The position numbers were made by a program, and so were the translations under genes. The notes beneath the pieces are model-generated. The model worked only from the letters and a program-made list of their open reading frames with translations. It made no database searches and had not been told where the DNA came from. Shown one piece after another: positions 24,874 to 33,650 of a DNA stretch of 64,000 nt. Location of the stretch: contig NZ_CP033367.1 of the NCBI RefSeq assembly GCF_013170845.1, positions 5,705,001 through 5,769,000 on the forward strand, in the 5' to 3' direction. The number at the start of each line of letters is the position of its first letter. Within the stretch, counting starts at the first letter, position 1. The DNA comes from Mesorhizobium loti R88b (GTDB lineage Bacteria; Pseudomonadota; Alphaproteobacteria; Rhizobiales; Rhizobiaceae).

Positions 24874-25761
24874 CATGAGCAGGCCGGCAAGAGCGGCGAC
24901 ATCGGCGCGGTCGGCCTTGGCCGGCGGCATGAAGGCGCAATAGGGATGGCCAAGGCGCACTGAAACAGGGGAAAGCGCAATCAGCCGCCCCGCCTCCAGG
25001 TCGGCTTGCGCCATTACCCGCTGGCCAAGAGCGATGCCCAGGCCAAGCCTCGCCGAGGCGATCGCCAGGCTGGACAGGCCGACACGGCGTCCATGCGACG
25101 GATCTGGCGAGCGGCTGCCGCCGCAGGCCGCGAACCAGTCCGCCCAGGTCGGGTGCGAAGCGTAGTTCGGCCCCCAATTGGTGTGGATGAATTGGCTTTC
25201 GTGTAGATTCGCGAGCCCCGGATCACCATTGCCGTAACGGTGCCAGAATTCCGGCGCGCAGACCGGCAGCACATCGTCATGCACGAGGCGGATCATCCGC
25301 AGGGCCGGATAGTGATAGTCGCCATAGGAGATGCGCAGATCGATATTCCAGCGCATCAGATCGACCGGATCGTCTTCGACCCGCACGTCGACCGCCATGT
25401 GTGGAAAGGTGTCGAGCAGCACAACCAGTTTCGGCGCCAGCCACAGCTCGGCCAGCGAGAACGGCACGCTGACGACAAGGCGCGTCCGCAAGCCGCCCTC
25501 CAGCATGCGCTGGCCAATGGCGGCGATGTCGCCCAAGGCGCGTGCGGTCTGCGGATAGATGGCGTGGCCGGCGTCGGTCAGCGTGATGCGGTTGCCGGTG
25601 CGGACAAACAGCTGCTTGCCGAACCAGGTCTCGAGATTGCGGATCTGCTGGCTGACCGCCGCCGAGGACACGCCAAGCTCGGTGGCGGCCAGGGTGAAGC
25701 TGCCGGCCCGGGCCGCGACCTCGAAGGCCTTGATCGCATTCAGCGGCGGCAGCCGTTCCAT
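24853..25761 (-). CDS. LysR-family regulator (GcvA-like)
   Basis: The 302-aa protein starts MERLPPLNAIKAFEVAARAGSF, the common N-terminus of GcvA/AmpR-type LysR proteins. The recognition helix is TELGVSSAAVSQQIRNLE, followed by the ligand domain. The open frame continues to 26151 against the neighbouring gene, but ATG 25761 fits the family. It is divergent from the 2OG-oxygenase gene across about 100 bases and probably controls it. Confidence 0.88.
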   Translation of the reverse strand: MERLPPLNAIKAFEVAARAGSFTLAATELGVSSAAVSQQIRNLETWFGKQLFVRTGNRITLTDAGHAIYPQTARALGDIAAIGQRMLEGGLRTRLVVSVPFSLAELWLAPKLVVLLDTFPHMAVDVRVEDDPVDLMRWNIDLRISYGDYHYPALRMIRLVHDDVLPVCAPEFWHRYGNGDPGLANLHESQFIHTNWGPNYASHPTWADWFAACGGSRSPDPSHGRRVGLSSLAIASARLGLGIALGQRVMAQADLEAGRLIALSPVSVRLGHPYCAFMPPAKADRADVAALAGLLMKTAPAT

Positions 25762-25863
25762 GGCAGGCTCCGTAAGTTTTTCTTGGCCAATCCTAATAAT
25801 TTTCCACGTTGAGGGAAAGAATTTTTTGCCGTCTTCTGTGCCCAACCCCATGGAGCACGCGAC

Positions 25864-26652
25864 ATGAACGACATTCTCGATCTCGACCGCTATCCGCTGG
25901 ACCGCGAAGGCAGTGCCGAATGGAAGCGTCTCGTCGAACAATCGATCGCGGCGCTCGAAACCGACGGCATGTTCAATCTCGAAGGCTTTCTGCGGCCCGG
26001 CATCGCCGAAAAAGCGGTGCGGGAAATCAGGCCGGTCATGGACACGCGGTCCCATGTCCACAAGCGGATGCACAACATCTACTTCAAGCCCAGCATTCCC
26101 GAACTGGCGCCCGACCACCCCGCCCTGCGCAAGGTCGAGACCATCAGCCACACGGTCTGTGCCGACCAGATTCCGGAAAGCACCGTGCTCGCCATCTACG
26201 AATACGAGCCGCTGGTGCGATTCCTCGCGGCAACGATGGGCAAGGCAAAACTACATGTCATGCAGGATCCGCTGGCCCGCACCAATGTCATGGCCTATCG
26301 CGCCGGCGAGGCGTTGAACTGGCATTTCGACCGCTCGGAATTCACCACGACGCTGCTGCTGCAGCAGGCGGAGCGCGGCGGCGACCTCGAATACCGCACT
26401 GATCTCAGATCGGATGACAACCCGAATTATGAGGGTGTCGCGCGGCTGCTCGAAGGGCGTGATCCCGACGCAAAAATCCTGCGCATGAAGCCGGGTACAC
26501 TCAATGTTTTTCGCGGCAAGAACACAGCGCACCGTGTCACCACGGTCGAAGGCGAGCGCGAACGCATCATCGCGGTGTTCTCCTACTATGAAAAGCCAGG
26601 TGTGACGTTCAGTGTCGAGGAACGGGTCGGCTTCTACGGCCGGGCGGCCTGA
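25864..26652 (+). CDS. 2-oxoglutarate/Fe(II)-dependent oxygenase family protein
   Basis: The 262-aa protein has the facial triad of a 2OG oxygenase: HFD at residues 154-156 (NWHFDRSEF) and His223 in TAHRVTTVEGERER, with an Arg about ten residues later for 2-oxoglutarate. The strand TTTLLLQ follows the first motif as in the double-stranded helix fold. Related bacterial proteins include amino-acid hydroxylases or halogenases; an Asp at the second position argues for hydroxylation. The substrate may be linked to the catabolic genes downstream, which is inference. Confidence 0.75.
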   Translation: MNDILDLDRYPLDREGSAEWKRLVEQSIAALETDGMFNLEGFLRPGIAEKAVREIRPVMDTRSHVHKRMHNIYFKPSIPELAPDHPALRKVETISHTVCADQIPESTVLAIYEYEPLVRFLAATMGKAKLHVMQDPLARTNVMAYRAGEALNWHFDRSEFTTTLLLQQAERGGDLEYRTDLRSDDNPNYEGVARLLEGRDPDAKILRMKPGTLNVFRGKNTAHRVTTVEGERERIIAVFSYYEKPGVTFSVEERVGFYGRAA

Positions 26653-26716
26653 GCACCCAAACCGCATCCGGATCAAATTGTCGGGCGACGGTAAAAAACG
26701 AAAATGACATCTTGTT

Positions 26717-26732
26717 AGATTGTCGACAATCT
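26717..26732. promoter_or_regulatory. Palindromic GntR (FadR-type) operator
   Basis: AGATTGTCGACAATCT is a perfect 16-base palindrome with the TTGTNNNACAA-like core of FadR-subfamily operators. It lies 38 bases before the GntR-family start, so autoregulation is likely. Confidence 0.7.
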
Positions 26733-26769
26733 GATTGTCTTGCCTTCTGTTCTCGTTGGAGTGGGCCGG

Positions 26770-27495
26770 ATGGTGAAGACGGATTTCAGCCCGATTGCCG
26801 ACACGACGCGCCGCGCCGAAATCGTGGCGTTGCTGCGGCGCGCGATCCTGACCGGCCAGCTCGAACCCGGCCAGAAGCTCAACGAGCTCAGGATCTCGGA
26901 ACAGATGCGGGTCAGCCGCGCGCCATTGCGCGAGGCGATGCGCGAGCTGGTGCAGGAAGGCATCCTGACCAGCATTCCCTATGCCGGCACCTTCGTCATC
27001 GATGTCACCGCCAAGGACATCGACGATGCCTATTCGCTCAACAAGGTGCTGGACGAGTTCGCCATCGAACGCACTTGGCCACAGCGCGATCAGCGCTTCT
27101 TCGATGAACTCGACCGGCGCCATGAAGCCGTGAAACAGGCGACGCGCGACCTCGACACCACAAGGCAGATCGAAACAGCGCTGCAACTGCATGGCCTGAT
27201 CTACGAATGGGCCGACAATTCGGTGCTGCTGGAAACCTGGCAGCGGCTGACCAGCCGGTTGCAGATGTATTTCGCGCTCCATCTGCATGCCCGCAACGAG
27301 CCGGTGCCGGTCGAGGACATGCACGAGACCTATGTGCGGCTCATGAAGGGCAACGATATGAGTGCCGCCCAGCGCTATGCCCGCGAACATATCGACATCG
27401 ATTTCGAGGAGTTGCTTGCCTATGCGCGCGGGCTTGAGCAGCGGGAATCGAAGGGCGCCAGGGTCGATCGTGCCGGCCGGAACAACAACGGCTGA
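26770..27495 (+). CDS. GntR-family regulator, FCD (FadR) subfamily
   Basis: The 241-aa protein has the winged helix (RAEIVALLRRAILTGQLEPGQKLNELRISEQMRVSRAPLREAMREL) and an all-helical FCD ligand domain (DAYSLNKVLDEFAIERTW and HEALHL-type His positions, with Asp/His candidates for a metal). ATG 26770 (MVKTDFSPIA) has GGAG upstream; the open frame begins at 26740. It precedes two enolase-superfamily genes on the same strand, and FCD regulators often control sugar-acid or amino-acid catabolism, so those genes are its probable targets. Confidence 0.88.
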   Translation: MVKTDFSPIADTTRRAEIVALLRRAILTGQLEPGQKLNELRISEQMRVSRAPLREAMRELVQEGILTSIPYAGTFVIDVTAKDIDDAYSLNKVLDEFAIERTWPQRDQRFFDELDRRHEAVKQATRDLDTTRQIETALQLHGLIYEWADNSVLLETWQRLTSRLQMYFALHLHARNEPVPVEDMHETYVRLMKGNDMSAAQRYAREHIDIDFEELLAYARGLEQRESKGARVDRAGRNNNG

Positions 27496-27551
27496 GCGCA
27501 TCGCCGCACAGGCGATCCATTCCAGACATCACCGACAACGGACAGACAGCA

Positions 27552-28658
27552 GTGCAGATCAAATCCATCAAGGCATACCATGTCGTGCAACCCTTCGTGG
27601 ACGGTCCCTACCGCATGTCCAAGGGCCGCGAGGCCGACTGCTTCGACGCGGTCATCGTCTCCATCACCTCCGATAGCGGCGTGACCGGCTGGGGCGAGAT
27701 GGCGCCGCTCGGCAATTTCTATTCGGCGGCGTTTCCGGCGGGAGTGCGCGCGGGCGTGCCGGAAATCGCACCGCACCTTATCGGCCAGGATCCACGCGGG
27801 CTGGCCAGTATCGGCCGGCTGATGGATACGGTGTTCAAGGGCCATCCCTACATCAAGTCGGCGCTCGACATGGCCTGCTGGGATCTCGCGGCGCGCGCCG
27901 CCGACGTGCCGCTGGTGACCATGCTCGGCGGCCGCGAGAGCGATATGGCGGAGACCTACCGGGTCGTCACCCACGGCACGCTCGACCAGATGGCGGCACT
28001 GGCAACAAGGATCATCGCCGAGGGCTGCCGCCGTGTGCAGGTCAAGGTGGGCGGCAATGTGCACGACGACATCGAGCGGGTGACGGCAGTCGCCTCGGCC
28101 GTGCCGAAAGGCACGGTGATTTTCTGCGACGCCAATGCCGGCTGGACATCCTATCAGGCACGGCAGTTCGCCGATGCCACGCGCGCGATCGACTACACGT
28201 TCGAGCAACCCTGCACGACGATCGATGAGAACATGTCGGTGCGCCGCATGCTCGACAAGCCGATGGTGCTCGACGAATCCGTGACGTCGCTGGAAGAGAT
28301 GCTGGAGATTCACCGCCTGGGCGCGGCCGACGGCTTGACGCTGAAAATCTCGCGGCTGGGCGGCGTGACCAGGACCCGGCAGATCCGCGACGTGGCCGTC
28401 GATCTTGGCTTCATGATCACTGTCGAGGATACAGGCGGCGCCGAGATCGACACCGCTGCCATGGCGCATCTGTCGCTGTCGACGCCGGAAGAGCGGCGGT
28501 TGCATGCGATTGCGTTCCATGAATGGGTGACGGTGCGCACGGCCTTCAACGCTCCACCGGTCACCGGCAGTCATATGGGCATTCCAGACGGACCCGGCCT
28601 CGGCATCGACGTGGACCCGAGCCTGCTCGGCACCCCGTTCTTTGAAATCGGTGGCTGA
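27552..28658 (+). CDS. Enolase-superfamily enzyme (MR/MLE type), hydroxyproline-like substrate possible
   Basis: The 368-aa enzyme starts at GTG 27552. Metal ligands are visible at Asp193 (CDANAGW), Glu218 (FEQP) and Asp241 (LDESV). Base lysines are Lys165 (VQVKVGG) and Lys265 (LKISRLGG). The first lysine of the usual KxK is Gln163 here. Two opposed lysines fit an epimerase or racemase, and the overall plan recalls hydroxyproline-betaine 2-epimerase or cis-3-hydroxyproline dehydratase. The exact substrate is unproven. It sits between the GntR regulator and a second enolase. Confidence 0.75.
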   Translation: MQIKSIKAYHVVQPFVDGPYRMSKGREADCFDAVIVSITSDSGVTGWGEMAPLGNFYSAAFPAGVRAGVPEIAPHLIGQDPRGLASIGRLMDTVFKGHPYIKSALDMACWDLAARAADVPLVTMLGGRESDMAETYRVVTHGTLDQMAALATRIIAEGCRRVQVKVGGNVHDDIERVTAVASAVPKGTVIFCDANAGWTSYQARQFADATRAIDYTFEQPCTTIDENMSVRRMLDKPMVLDESVTSLEEMLEIHRLGAADGLTLKISRLGGVTRTRQIRDVAVDLGFMITVEDTGGAEIDTAAMAHLSLSTPEERRLHAIAFHEWVTVRTAFNAPPVTGSHMGIPDGPGLGIDVDPSLLGTPFFEIGG

Positions 28659-28659
28659 G

Positions 28660-29844
28660 ATGAAAATCCGCAGCATCAAGGCCACGCCGATCAATCTTCG
28701 CCTCGAAGCGCCCTATGGCTGGGTGTTCGGCGAGTTGGACGGGTTTTCGCAGACCATTGTCGAGGTCGAGACCGAGGATGGACTGATCGGCCTCGGCGAG
28801 GCGCCGACGCCGGCGGCGGCCGCGATCATCAATGGTGTCTTGGCCGAGCGGCTGGTCGGCCGCGATGCCTTCGACATCGCCGGCGCCGAACATGTCTGCC
28901 TGCCCTACTGGACCGGCGTGCAGTCGATCAACGACCGCACCCGCATCATGGCCTTCGGCGCTATCGAGATGGCGTTATGGGATCTGCGTGGCAAGGCGTG
29001 GAACCAGCCGCTCTACCAACTGCTCGGCGGCGCGGTGCGCAAGGACATCCCGTTTACCGACTATTTCTCGCTGCGCGGCGACGGACCCAAAGTGAAGGGC
29101 GAGACGACGCCGGAAGAAGTCGCCGACTATTGCGTCGAACTGCATGAGACGCATGGAACGACCTTCTTCGAAGGCAAATTCTCGACCGAGGACCCGAAGG
29201 TCTCGCTGAAAATGGTCGAGTTGATCCGCGAAAAGCTCGGCGACGGGGCGATGATCCGCATCGATTCCAACCAGGCTTATTCGCTGGCGACCGCCAGGCA
29301 ATTGGCGCGGCCACTGGAGGATCTCGGCGTGCGCAACTGGGAGGATCCGGTGGCGACGATCGAGGAGATGCGCCAGTTGCGGCAGCATTGCTCGATCCCG
29401 TTCTCGACCCACAACATCGACATTGCGCGCGCCATGGACCTCAAGGTTCCCGACGCCTTCGTCGGCAATCCGACGGCGCATGGCGGCATCGGCCGCATGC
29501 TGCGTTTCGTCGGCGCCTGCGAGCATGCCGGCGTCGACTTCTGGTGCTACAGCGGCGACAGCGGCATCGGCAGTGCCGCCTATCTGCATCTGTGCGCCGC
29601 GCTCGGCTGGATCCGGGAGCCAAACCAGTCGCTGTTTCGCATGCAGCCTATGGACATTACCGAGGAAGGGCCGTTTTCGCCCAGGAACAATGTCGTGCGC
29701 GTGCCGGTAGGCCCCGGTCTCGGCGTTACGTTGTCGCGGAAAAACCTCGACGCCTGCCATCGCGATTTCGTCGAGAACGGACCATGCAACAAGTATCACG
29801 ACCCGGCGAAGCCCGGGACATATCGCCGTTTGCCGCTGAATTAG
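28660..29844 (+). CDS. Enolase-superfamily dehydratase (glucarate dehydratase-like)
   Basis: The 394-aa protein starts at ATG 28660, one base after the previous stop. EGKFS holds Lys173; metal ligands lie in RIDSNQAYS (Asp202, Asn204) and NWEDPVA (Glu228, Asp229). FSTHNIDIA has His251, and WCYSGDSGIGSAAYLHL marks the C-terminal barrel. The Asn after the Asp and the long C-terminal part recall the GlucD branch, whose members dehydrate acid sugars. A different specificity is equally possible. It is co-transcribed with the first enolase. Confidence 0.72.
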   Translation: MKIRSIKATPINLRLEAPYGWVFGELDGFSQTIVEVETEDGLIGLGEAPTPAAAAIINGVLAERLVGRDAFDIAGAEHVCLPYWTGVQSINDRTRIMAFGAIEMALWDLRGKAWNQPLYQLLGGAVRKDIPFTDYFSLRGDGPKVKGETTPEEVADYCVELHETHGTTFFEGKFSTEDPKVSLKMVELIREKLGDGAMIRIDSNQAYSLATARQLARPLEDLGVRNWEDPVATIEEMRQLRQHCSIPFSTHNIDIARAMDLKVPDAFVGNPTAHGGIGRMLRFVGACEHAGVDFWCYSGDSGIGSAAYLHLCAALGWIREPNQSLFRMQPMDITEEGPFSPRNNVVRVPVGPGLGVTLSRKNLDACHRDFVENGPCNKYHDPAKPGTYRRLPLN

Positions 29845-30088
29845 GAGGATGTCGAAAAGCAAGCAGGATTTATCGAGAAAAGGGCGCCCTTGGGTCGCCT
29901 GGTCGACAGACAATTCATCAAGAAAATCTGACTTTTCCATCCCAACGAGCGGATGGACCAGTCGAAACCGCATGCTACAGTCCATCGACCGACACTGATG
30001 ATGAGCGCCTGGAACCGGAGAACTCCGCGGAACTCGTCAACTGGAATGAACTCGCCAACCACAACAACTGGGGAAAGGGCTTAGACCC

Positions 30089-31750
30089 ATGAAGAACTAC
30101 CGCATTCTCGATCTGATCCGGCGCAATCGCTCGCCGCTCGAAAATCACCTCATCGACGGTCTCGTCGACGGCCGTGTCAGCCGCCGCGACTTCATTCGCC
30201 ACGGCAGCCTGCTTGGCCTGTCGCTGCCGCTTCTGGGCGGCATCACCACGGCCGCCGGCTTCGGTGGCATGCCGTCGCTCGCCCGCGCCGCAGGCGCCGC
30301 CGGCGCCACCATCCGCGTCGCCAGCAGCGTGCCGGCAGCCGCCATCGACCCGGTCACCATCGCGGACGCCGGCGGCCTTCTGGTCATGCAGCAGGTTGCC
30401 GAGTTCCTCTGCGTCGACGGCCCCGACCTCGTGCTGCAGCCGGCGCTGGCCGAGAGCTGGAAGCCGAACGACACCGGAACGGTCTGGACCTTCAAGCTGC
30501 GCAAGGGGGTGAAATTCCACTCGGGCGGCGAGATGAAGGCCGACGACGTCGTCGCCAGCATCGATCGCCTTGCCGACCCGGCAAACTCGTCCAACGCGCT
30601 GTCGGTGTTCACCGGCATCCTGCAGAAGGGCGCCTCGAAGAAGGTCGACGATTACACGGTCGAGTTCCACCTCGACGCGCCGAACGGCAACTTTCCCTAC
30701 ATGCTGTCGTCCGACAACTACAACGCCGTCATCATCCCGGCGAGCTACAAGGGCGACTATGAGAAGAGCTTCGACGGCACGGGGCCGTTCAAGATCGAGA
30801 AGTACACGGCAAAGGTCGGCGCCTCCTTCGTCCGCAACGACGATTACTGGGGGCCAAAGGCACTGCCGGATCGCACCGAGTTCACCTTCTTCACCGACGT
30901 GCAACCGATGATCCTGGCGCTGCAGGGCGGCCAGGTCGACATCATCAACCAGATGCCGGTGCTCTCGGGCGTCGCATTGCTCAACGATCCGAGCGTCGAC
31001 ATCATCAGCCTGAAGTCGTCAGCCCATCAGCAGCTTCACATGCGCTGCGACGACGGCCCGTTGAAGGATGCGCGCGTGCGCCGCGCTATCGCGCTCTGCC
31101 TCGATCGCGACAAGCTCGCCGCCGGCCTGATGAAGGGACGCTCGGCCCTCGGCAACGACAGCCCGTTCGCCGCAGTCTACCCCTCGACCGACACGAGCAT
31201 ACCGCAGCGCAAGCAGGACATCGCACAGGCCAAGCAGTTGATGGAAGCAGCCGGCGTTGCCCAGGGCTTCAAGGTGACGCTGACCACCGAGCGCTACCTC
31301 GAAATCCCCGAATACGCGCAGCTGATCCAGAACTGGGTCAAGGAGATCGGTGTCGAGCTCGAACTCAACATCCTCGACCAGGGCGGCTATTACGGCGATG
31401 CGGTGTTCGGCAAGTCGAACTGGCTGGATTCGGTAATGGGCATCACCGACTACGGTCACCGCGGCGTGCCGAATGTCTATCTCGCCGCACCTCTGAAGAG
31501 CGACGGCACCTGGAACGCGGCACACTTCAAGAACAAGGACTACGACACGCTGGCGGCCAGCTATATCGGCGCGCTCGACCTCGAGGCGCAAAAGGCGGAT
31601 GCCGGCAAGATCCAGAAGCTGCTGCTCGAAGAAACGCCGGTCATTTTCGGCTATTTCTACGACTACCTGACGGCAACGGCGAAGGGCGTGGCCGGCGTGC
31701 AGCCGACCGCCATGTCGCAGCTGTTCCTCGAAAAGGCATCGAAGGCCTAA
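30089..31750 (+). CDS. Dpp/Opp-type solute-binding protein 1, Tat-exported
   Basis: The 553-aa periplasmic receptor has a twin-arginine signal (SRRDFI at residues 31-36, then a hydrophobic run). SBP_bac_5 signatures are LAESWKPNDTGTVWTFKLRKGVKFHSG and GTGPFKIEKYTAK. It begins the transporter operon with two permeases and a fused ATPase. A paralogue lies at 36737, with long identical stretches such as LSVF and LRKGVKFH. It probably binds an amino-acid derivative or a small peptide processed by the enolases upstream. Confidence 0.9.
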   Translation: MKNYRILDLIRRNRSPLENHLIDGLVDGRVSRRDFIRHGSLLGLSLPLLGGITTAAGFGGMPSLARAAGAAGATIRVASSVPAAAIDPVTIADAGGLLVMQQVAEFLCVDGPDLVLQPALAESWKPNDTGTVWTFKLRKGVKFHSGGEMKADDVVASIDRLADPANSSNALSVFTGILQKGASKKVDDYTVEFHLDAPNGNFPYMLSSDNYNAVIIPASYKGDYEKSFDGTGPFKIEKYTAKVGASFVRNDDYWGPKALPDRTEFTFFTDVQPMILALQGGQVDIINQMPVLSGVALLNDPSVDIISLKSSAHQQLHMRCDDGPLKDARVRRAIALCLDRDKLAAGLMKGRSALGNDSPFAAVYPSTDTSIPQRKQDIAQAKQLMEAAGVAQGFKVTLTTERYLEIPEYAQLIQNWVKEIGVELELNILDQGGYYGDAVFGKSNWLDSVMGITDYGHRGVPNVYLAAPLKSDGTWNAAHFKNKDYDTLAASYIGALDLEAQKADAGKIQKLLLEETPVIFGYFYDYLTATAKGVAGVQPTAMSQLFLEKASKA

Positions 31751-31821
31751 ACGAAAAGGGAAAGCCAATCCTCTAACAGCCAGCTCCCGCATGGGGGCTG
31801 GCTCCACAAGGAGTCATAGCC

Positions 31822-32772
31822 ATTCTCTCCTTCTTTGCACGGCGTGTGTCGCTGTCGCTGGTTACATTGTTCCTGCTCAGCATCATGGTGTTCCTGGGCG
31901 GCCAGGTGCTGCCTGGCAATGTTGGGCGCGCGATTCTGGGGCCGTTCGCCGACCAGCGCGCCGTCGATGCGCTCAATCACACGCTCGGCGTCGACCGTCC
32001 GCTGCTCACCCAGTACGCGACCTGGATCTGGAATTTTGTCCAGGGTGACATGGGCACGTCCTACATCTTCCGTTCGCCGGTGGCGCCCTTTGTCATCGGC
32101 GCTTTGGGCAATTCGATGAAGCTGGCGGCGGTCGCCTTCGTGCTGGTGGTGCCGATCGGCATCCTCGGCGGCGTCATCGCCGCACTCAATCTCAACCGGC
32201 CGCTCGACCGCATCATCAGCCTCGGCGGCCTGTCGGTCACGGTGCTGCCGGAGTTCGTCACCGGCATCATCCTGATCCTGATCTTCGGCGTCTGGCTGCG
32301 CTGGCTGCCGATCTCGGCCGCGTGGCCGAAGGATGCCGGCTTCTTCACCCAGCTCTATTACCTGATCCTGCCCTCGCTGCCCCTGTTCCTGGTGCTGTTC
32401 GGCTATATCGCGCGCATGGCGCGCTCCGGCATGATCGAGGCGCTCGATTCCGACTATACGCGGACCGCGGTGCTCAAGGGCCTGCCCTGGCGCACGGTGA
32501 TCTGGCGCCATGTGCTGCGCAATGCGCTGCTGCCGACCATCACCGTCATTGCCACCCAGACCGGCTACCTCATCGGCGGCCTGGTGGTGATCGAGACGCT
32601 GTTTCGCTACCAGGGCATCGGCTCGCTGATCTTCACCGCCGCGCGCGGCAAGGATTTTCCGATGCTGGAATCGGGCATTCTCACCATCGGCATCGTCTAT
32701 GCCGTGGCGACATTGATCGCCGATTTCCTCTATTCCGTGCTCAATCCACGCATCCGGCTGGGGTCAGATTAA
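31822..32772 (+). CDS. Dpp/Opp-type ABC permease (DppB-like)
   Basis: This is a six-helix permease with the EAA motif ALDSDYTRTAVLKGLPWRTVIWRHVLRNALLPT and family segments LLTQYATWIWNFVQGDMGTSY. The first conventional start is GTG 31846, with no ribosome binding site and a truncated N-terminus. AAGGAG at 31808-31813 instead lies eight bases before an in-frame ATT at 31822, which gives ILSFFARRVSLSLVTLFL, the normal DppB beginning. ATT is used here as a probable rare start. The frame is closed by a stop at 31774. Confidence 0.85.
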   Translation: MLSFFARRVSLSLVTLFLLSIMVFLGGQVLPGNVGRAILGPFADQRAVDALNHTLGVDRPLLTQYATWIWNFVQGDMGTSYIFRSPVAPFVIGALGNSMKLAAVAFVLVVPIGILGGVIAALNLNRPLDRIISLGGLSVTVLPEFVTGIILILIFGVWLRWLPISAAWPKDAGFFTQLYYLILPSLPLFLVLFGYIARMARSGMIEALDSDYTRTAVLKGLPWRTVIWRHVLRNALLPTITVIATQTGYLIGGLVVIETLFRYQGIGSLIFTAARGKDFPMLESGILTIGIVYAVATLIADFLYSVLNPRIRLGSD

Positions 32773-33650
32773 TGAGCGCCGTCCAGACCACCTCTCCGCC
32801 ACAAGACGACACGCGCCGGCGTAGCCCCATGGCGGAAGTCTTTTTCTCGCTGCTGCGCTCCAAAACGTTTCTTGTCGGTTTTGCCATCGTGCTGTTCTGG
32901 GTTGCCTGCGCACTTTTCGGCGAACATTTCGCGCCGTACGATCCGCTTGCCGACGACATCATCAACGCGCTGGCACCACCCTCGCGCGAACATTGGTTCG
33001 GCACCGACCAGATCGGCCGCGACGTCTTCTCGCGTGTCATCGTCGGCTCGCGCGACATCCTCACCGTCGCACCGTTGGCGACCTTGCTGGCGACGGTCGC
33101 CGGCACCGCACTTGGCCTGCTCACCGGCTATTTCCGCGGCATCGTCGACGATGTCGTCAGCCGTATCCTCGAAGCCTTCATGGCTATCCCCGTGGTCATC
33201 GTCGCGCTGCTCGCGATCGTCGCTCTTGGCACCTCCAAGACCACCGTCATCGTCGTCATCGGCCTGAGCTTCGCGCCGATCATCGCCCGCACCGTGCGCT
33301 CAGCGGTGCTGGCCGAACGCGAACTCGACTATGTCGCGGCGGCACAGCTCAGGCATGAAAGCGCCGTGCATACGATGTTCGTCGAGATCCTGCCCAACGT
33401 CATCCCGCCGATCCTGGTCGAGACCACCGTGCGGCTGGGTTATGCCATCTTCGCGGTCGCCACGCTGTCCTTCATGGGTTTTGGCATTCAGCCGCCCTCG
33501 CCCGACTGGGGGCTGTCGATCTCCAGTAATTACGGCATGATCGGCGGCGGCTTCTGGTGGACGGTGCTGTTCGACGCGCTCGCCATCGCCTCGCTGGTGA
33601 TCGGCGTCAACCTGGCGGCCGACGGCGTTCATGGAGCGCTCAATGACTGA
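32772..33650 (+). CDS. Dpp/Opp-type ABC permease (DppC-like)
   Basis: The 292-aa protein from ATG 32772 overlaps the DppB stop by one base (TAATG). DppC landmarks are HFAPYDPLADDIINALAPPSREHWFGTDQIGRDVFSRV and the EAA loop VAAAQLRHESAVHTMFVEILPNVIPP. The C-terminus ends in the usual NLAADGVHGALND. With DppB it forms the membrane channel of the importer. Confidence 0.92.
   Translation: MSAVQTTSPPQDDTRRRSPMAEVFFSLLRSKTFLVGFAIVLFWVACALFGEHFAPYDPLADDIINALAPPSREHWFGTDQIGRDVFSRVIVGSRDILTVAPLATLLATVAGTALGLLTGYFRGIVDDVVSRILEAFMAIPVVIVALLAIVALGTSKTTVIVVIGLSFAPIIARTVRSAVLAERELDYVAAAQLRHESAVHTMFVEILPNVIPPILVETTVRLGYAIFAVATLSFMGFGIQPPSPDWGLSISSNYGMIGGGFWWTVLFDALAIASLVIGVNLAADGVHGALND

Noticed and set aside
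22808..25177. 789-aa open frame on the minus strand
   Set aside because: It runs antisense through the RND pump and adaptor genes and has no domain signal. High-GC codon bias opens such frames.
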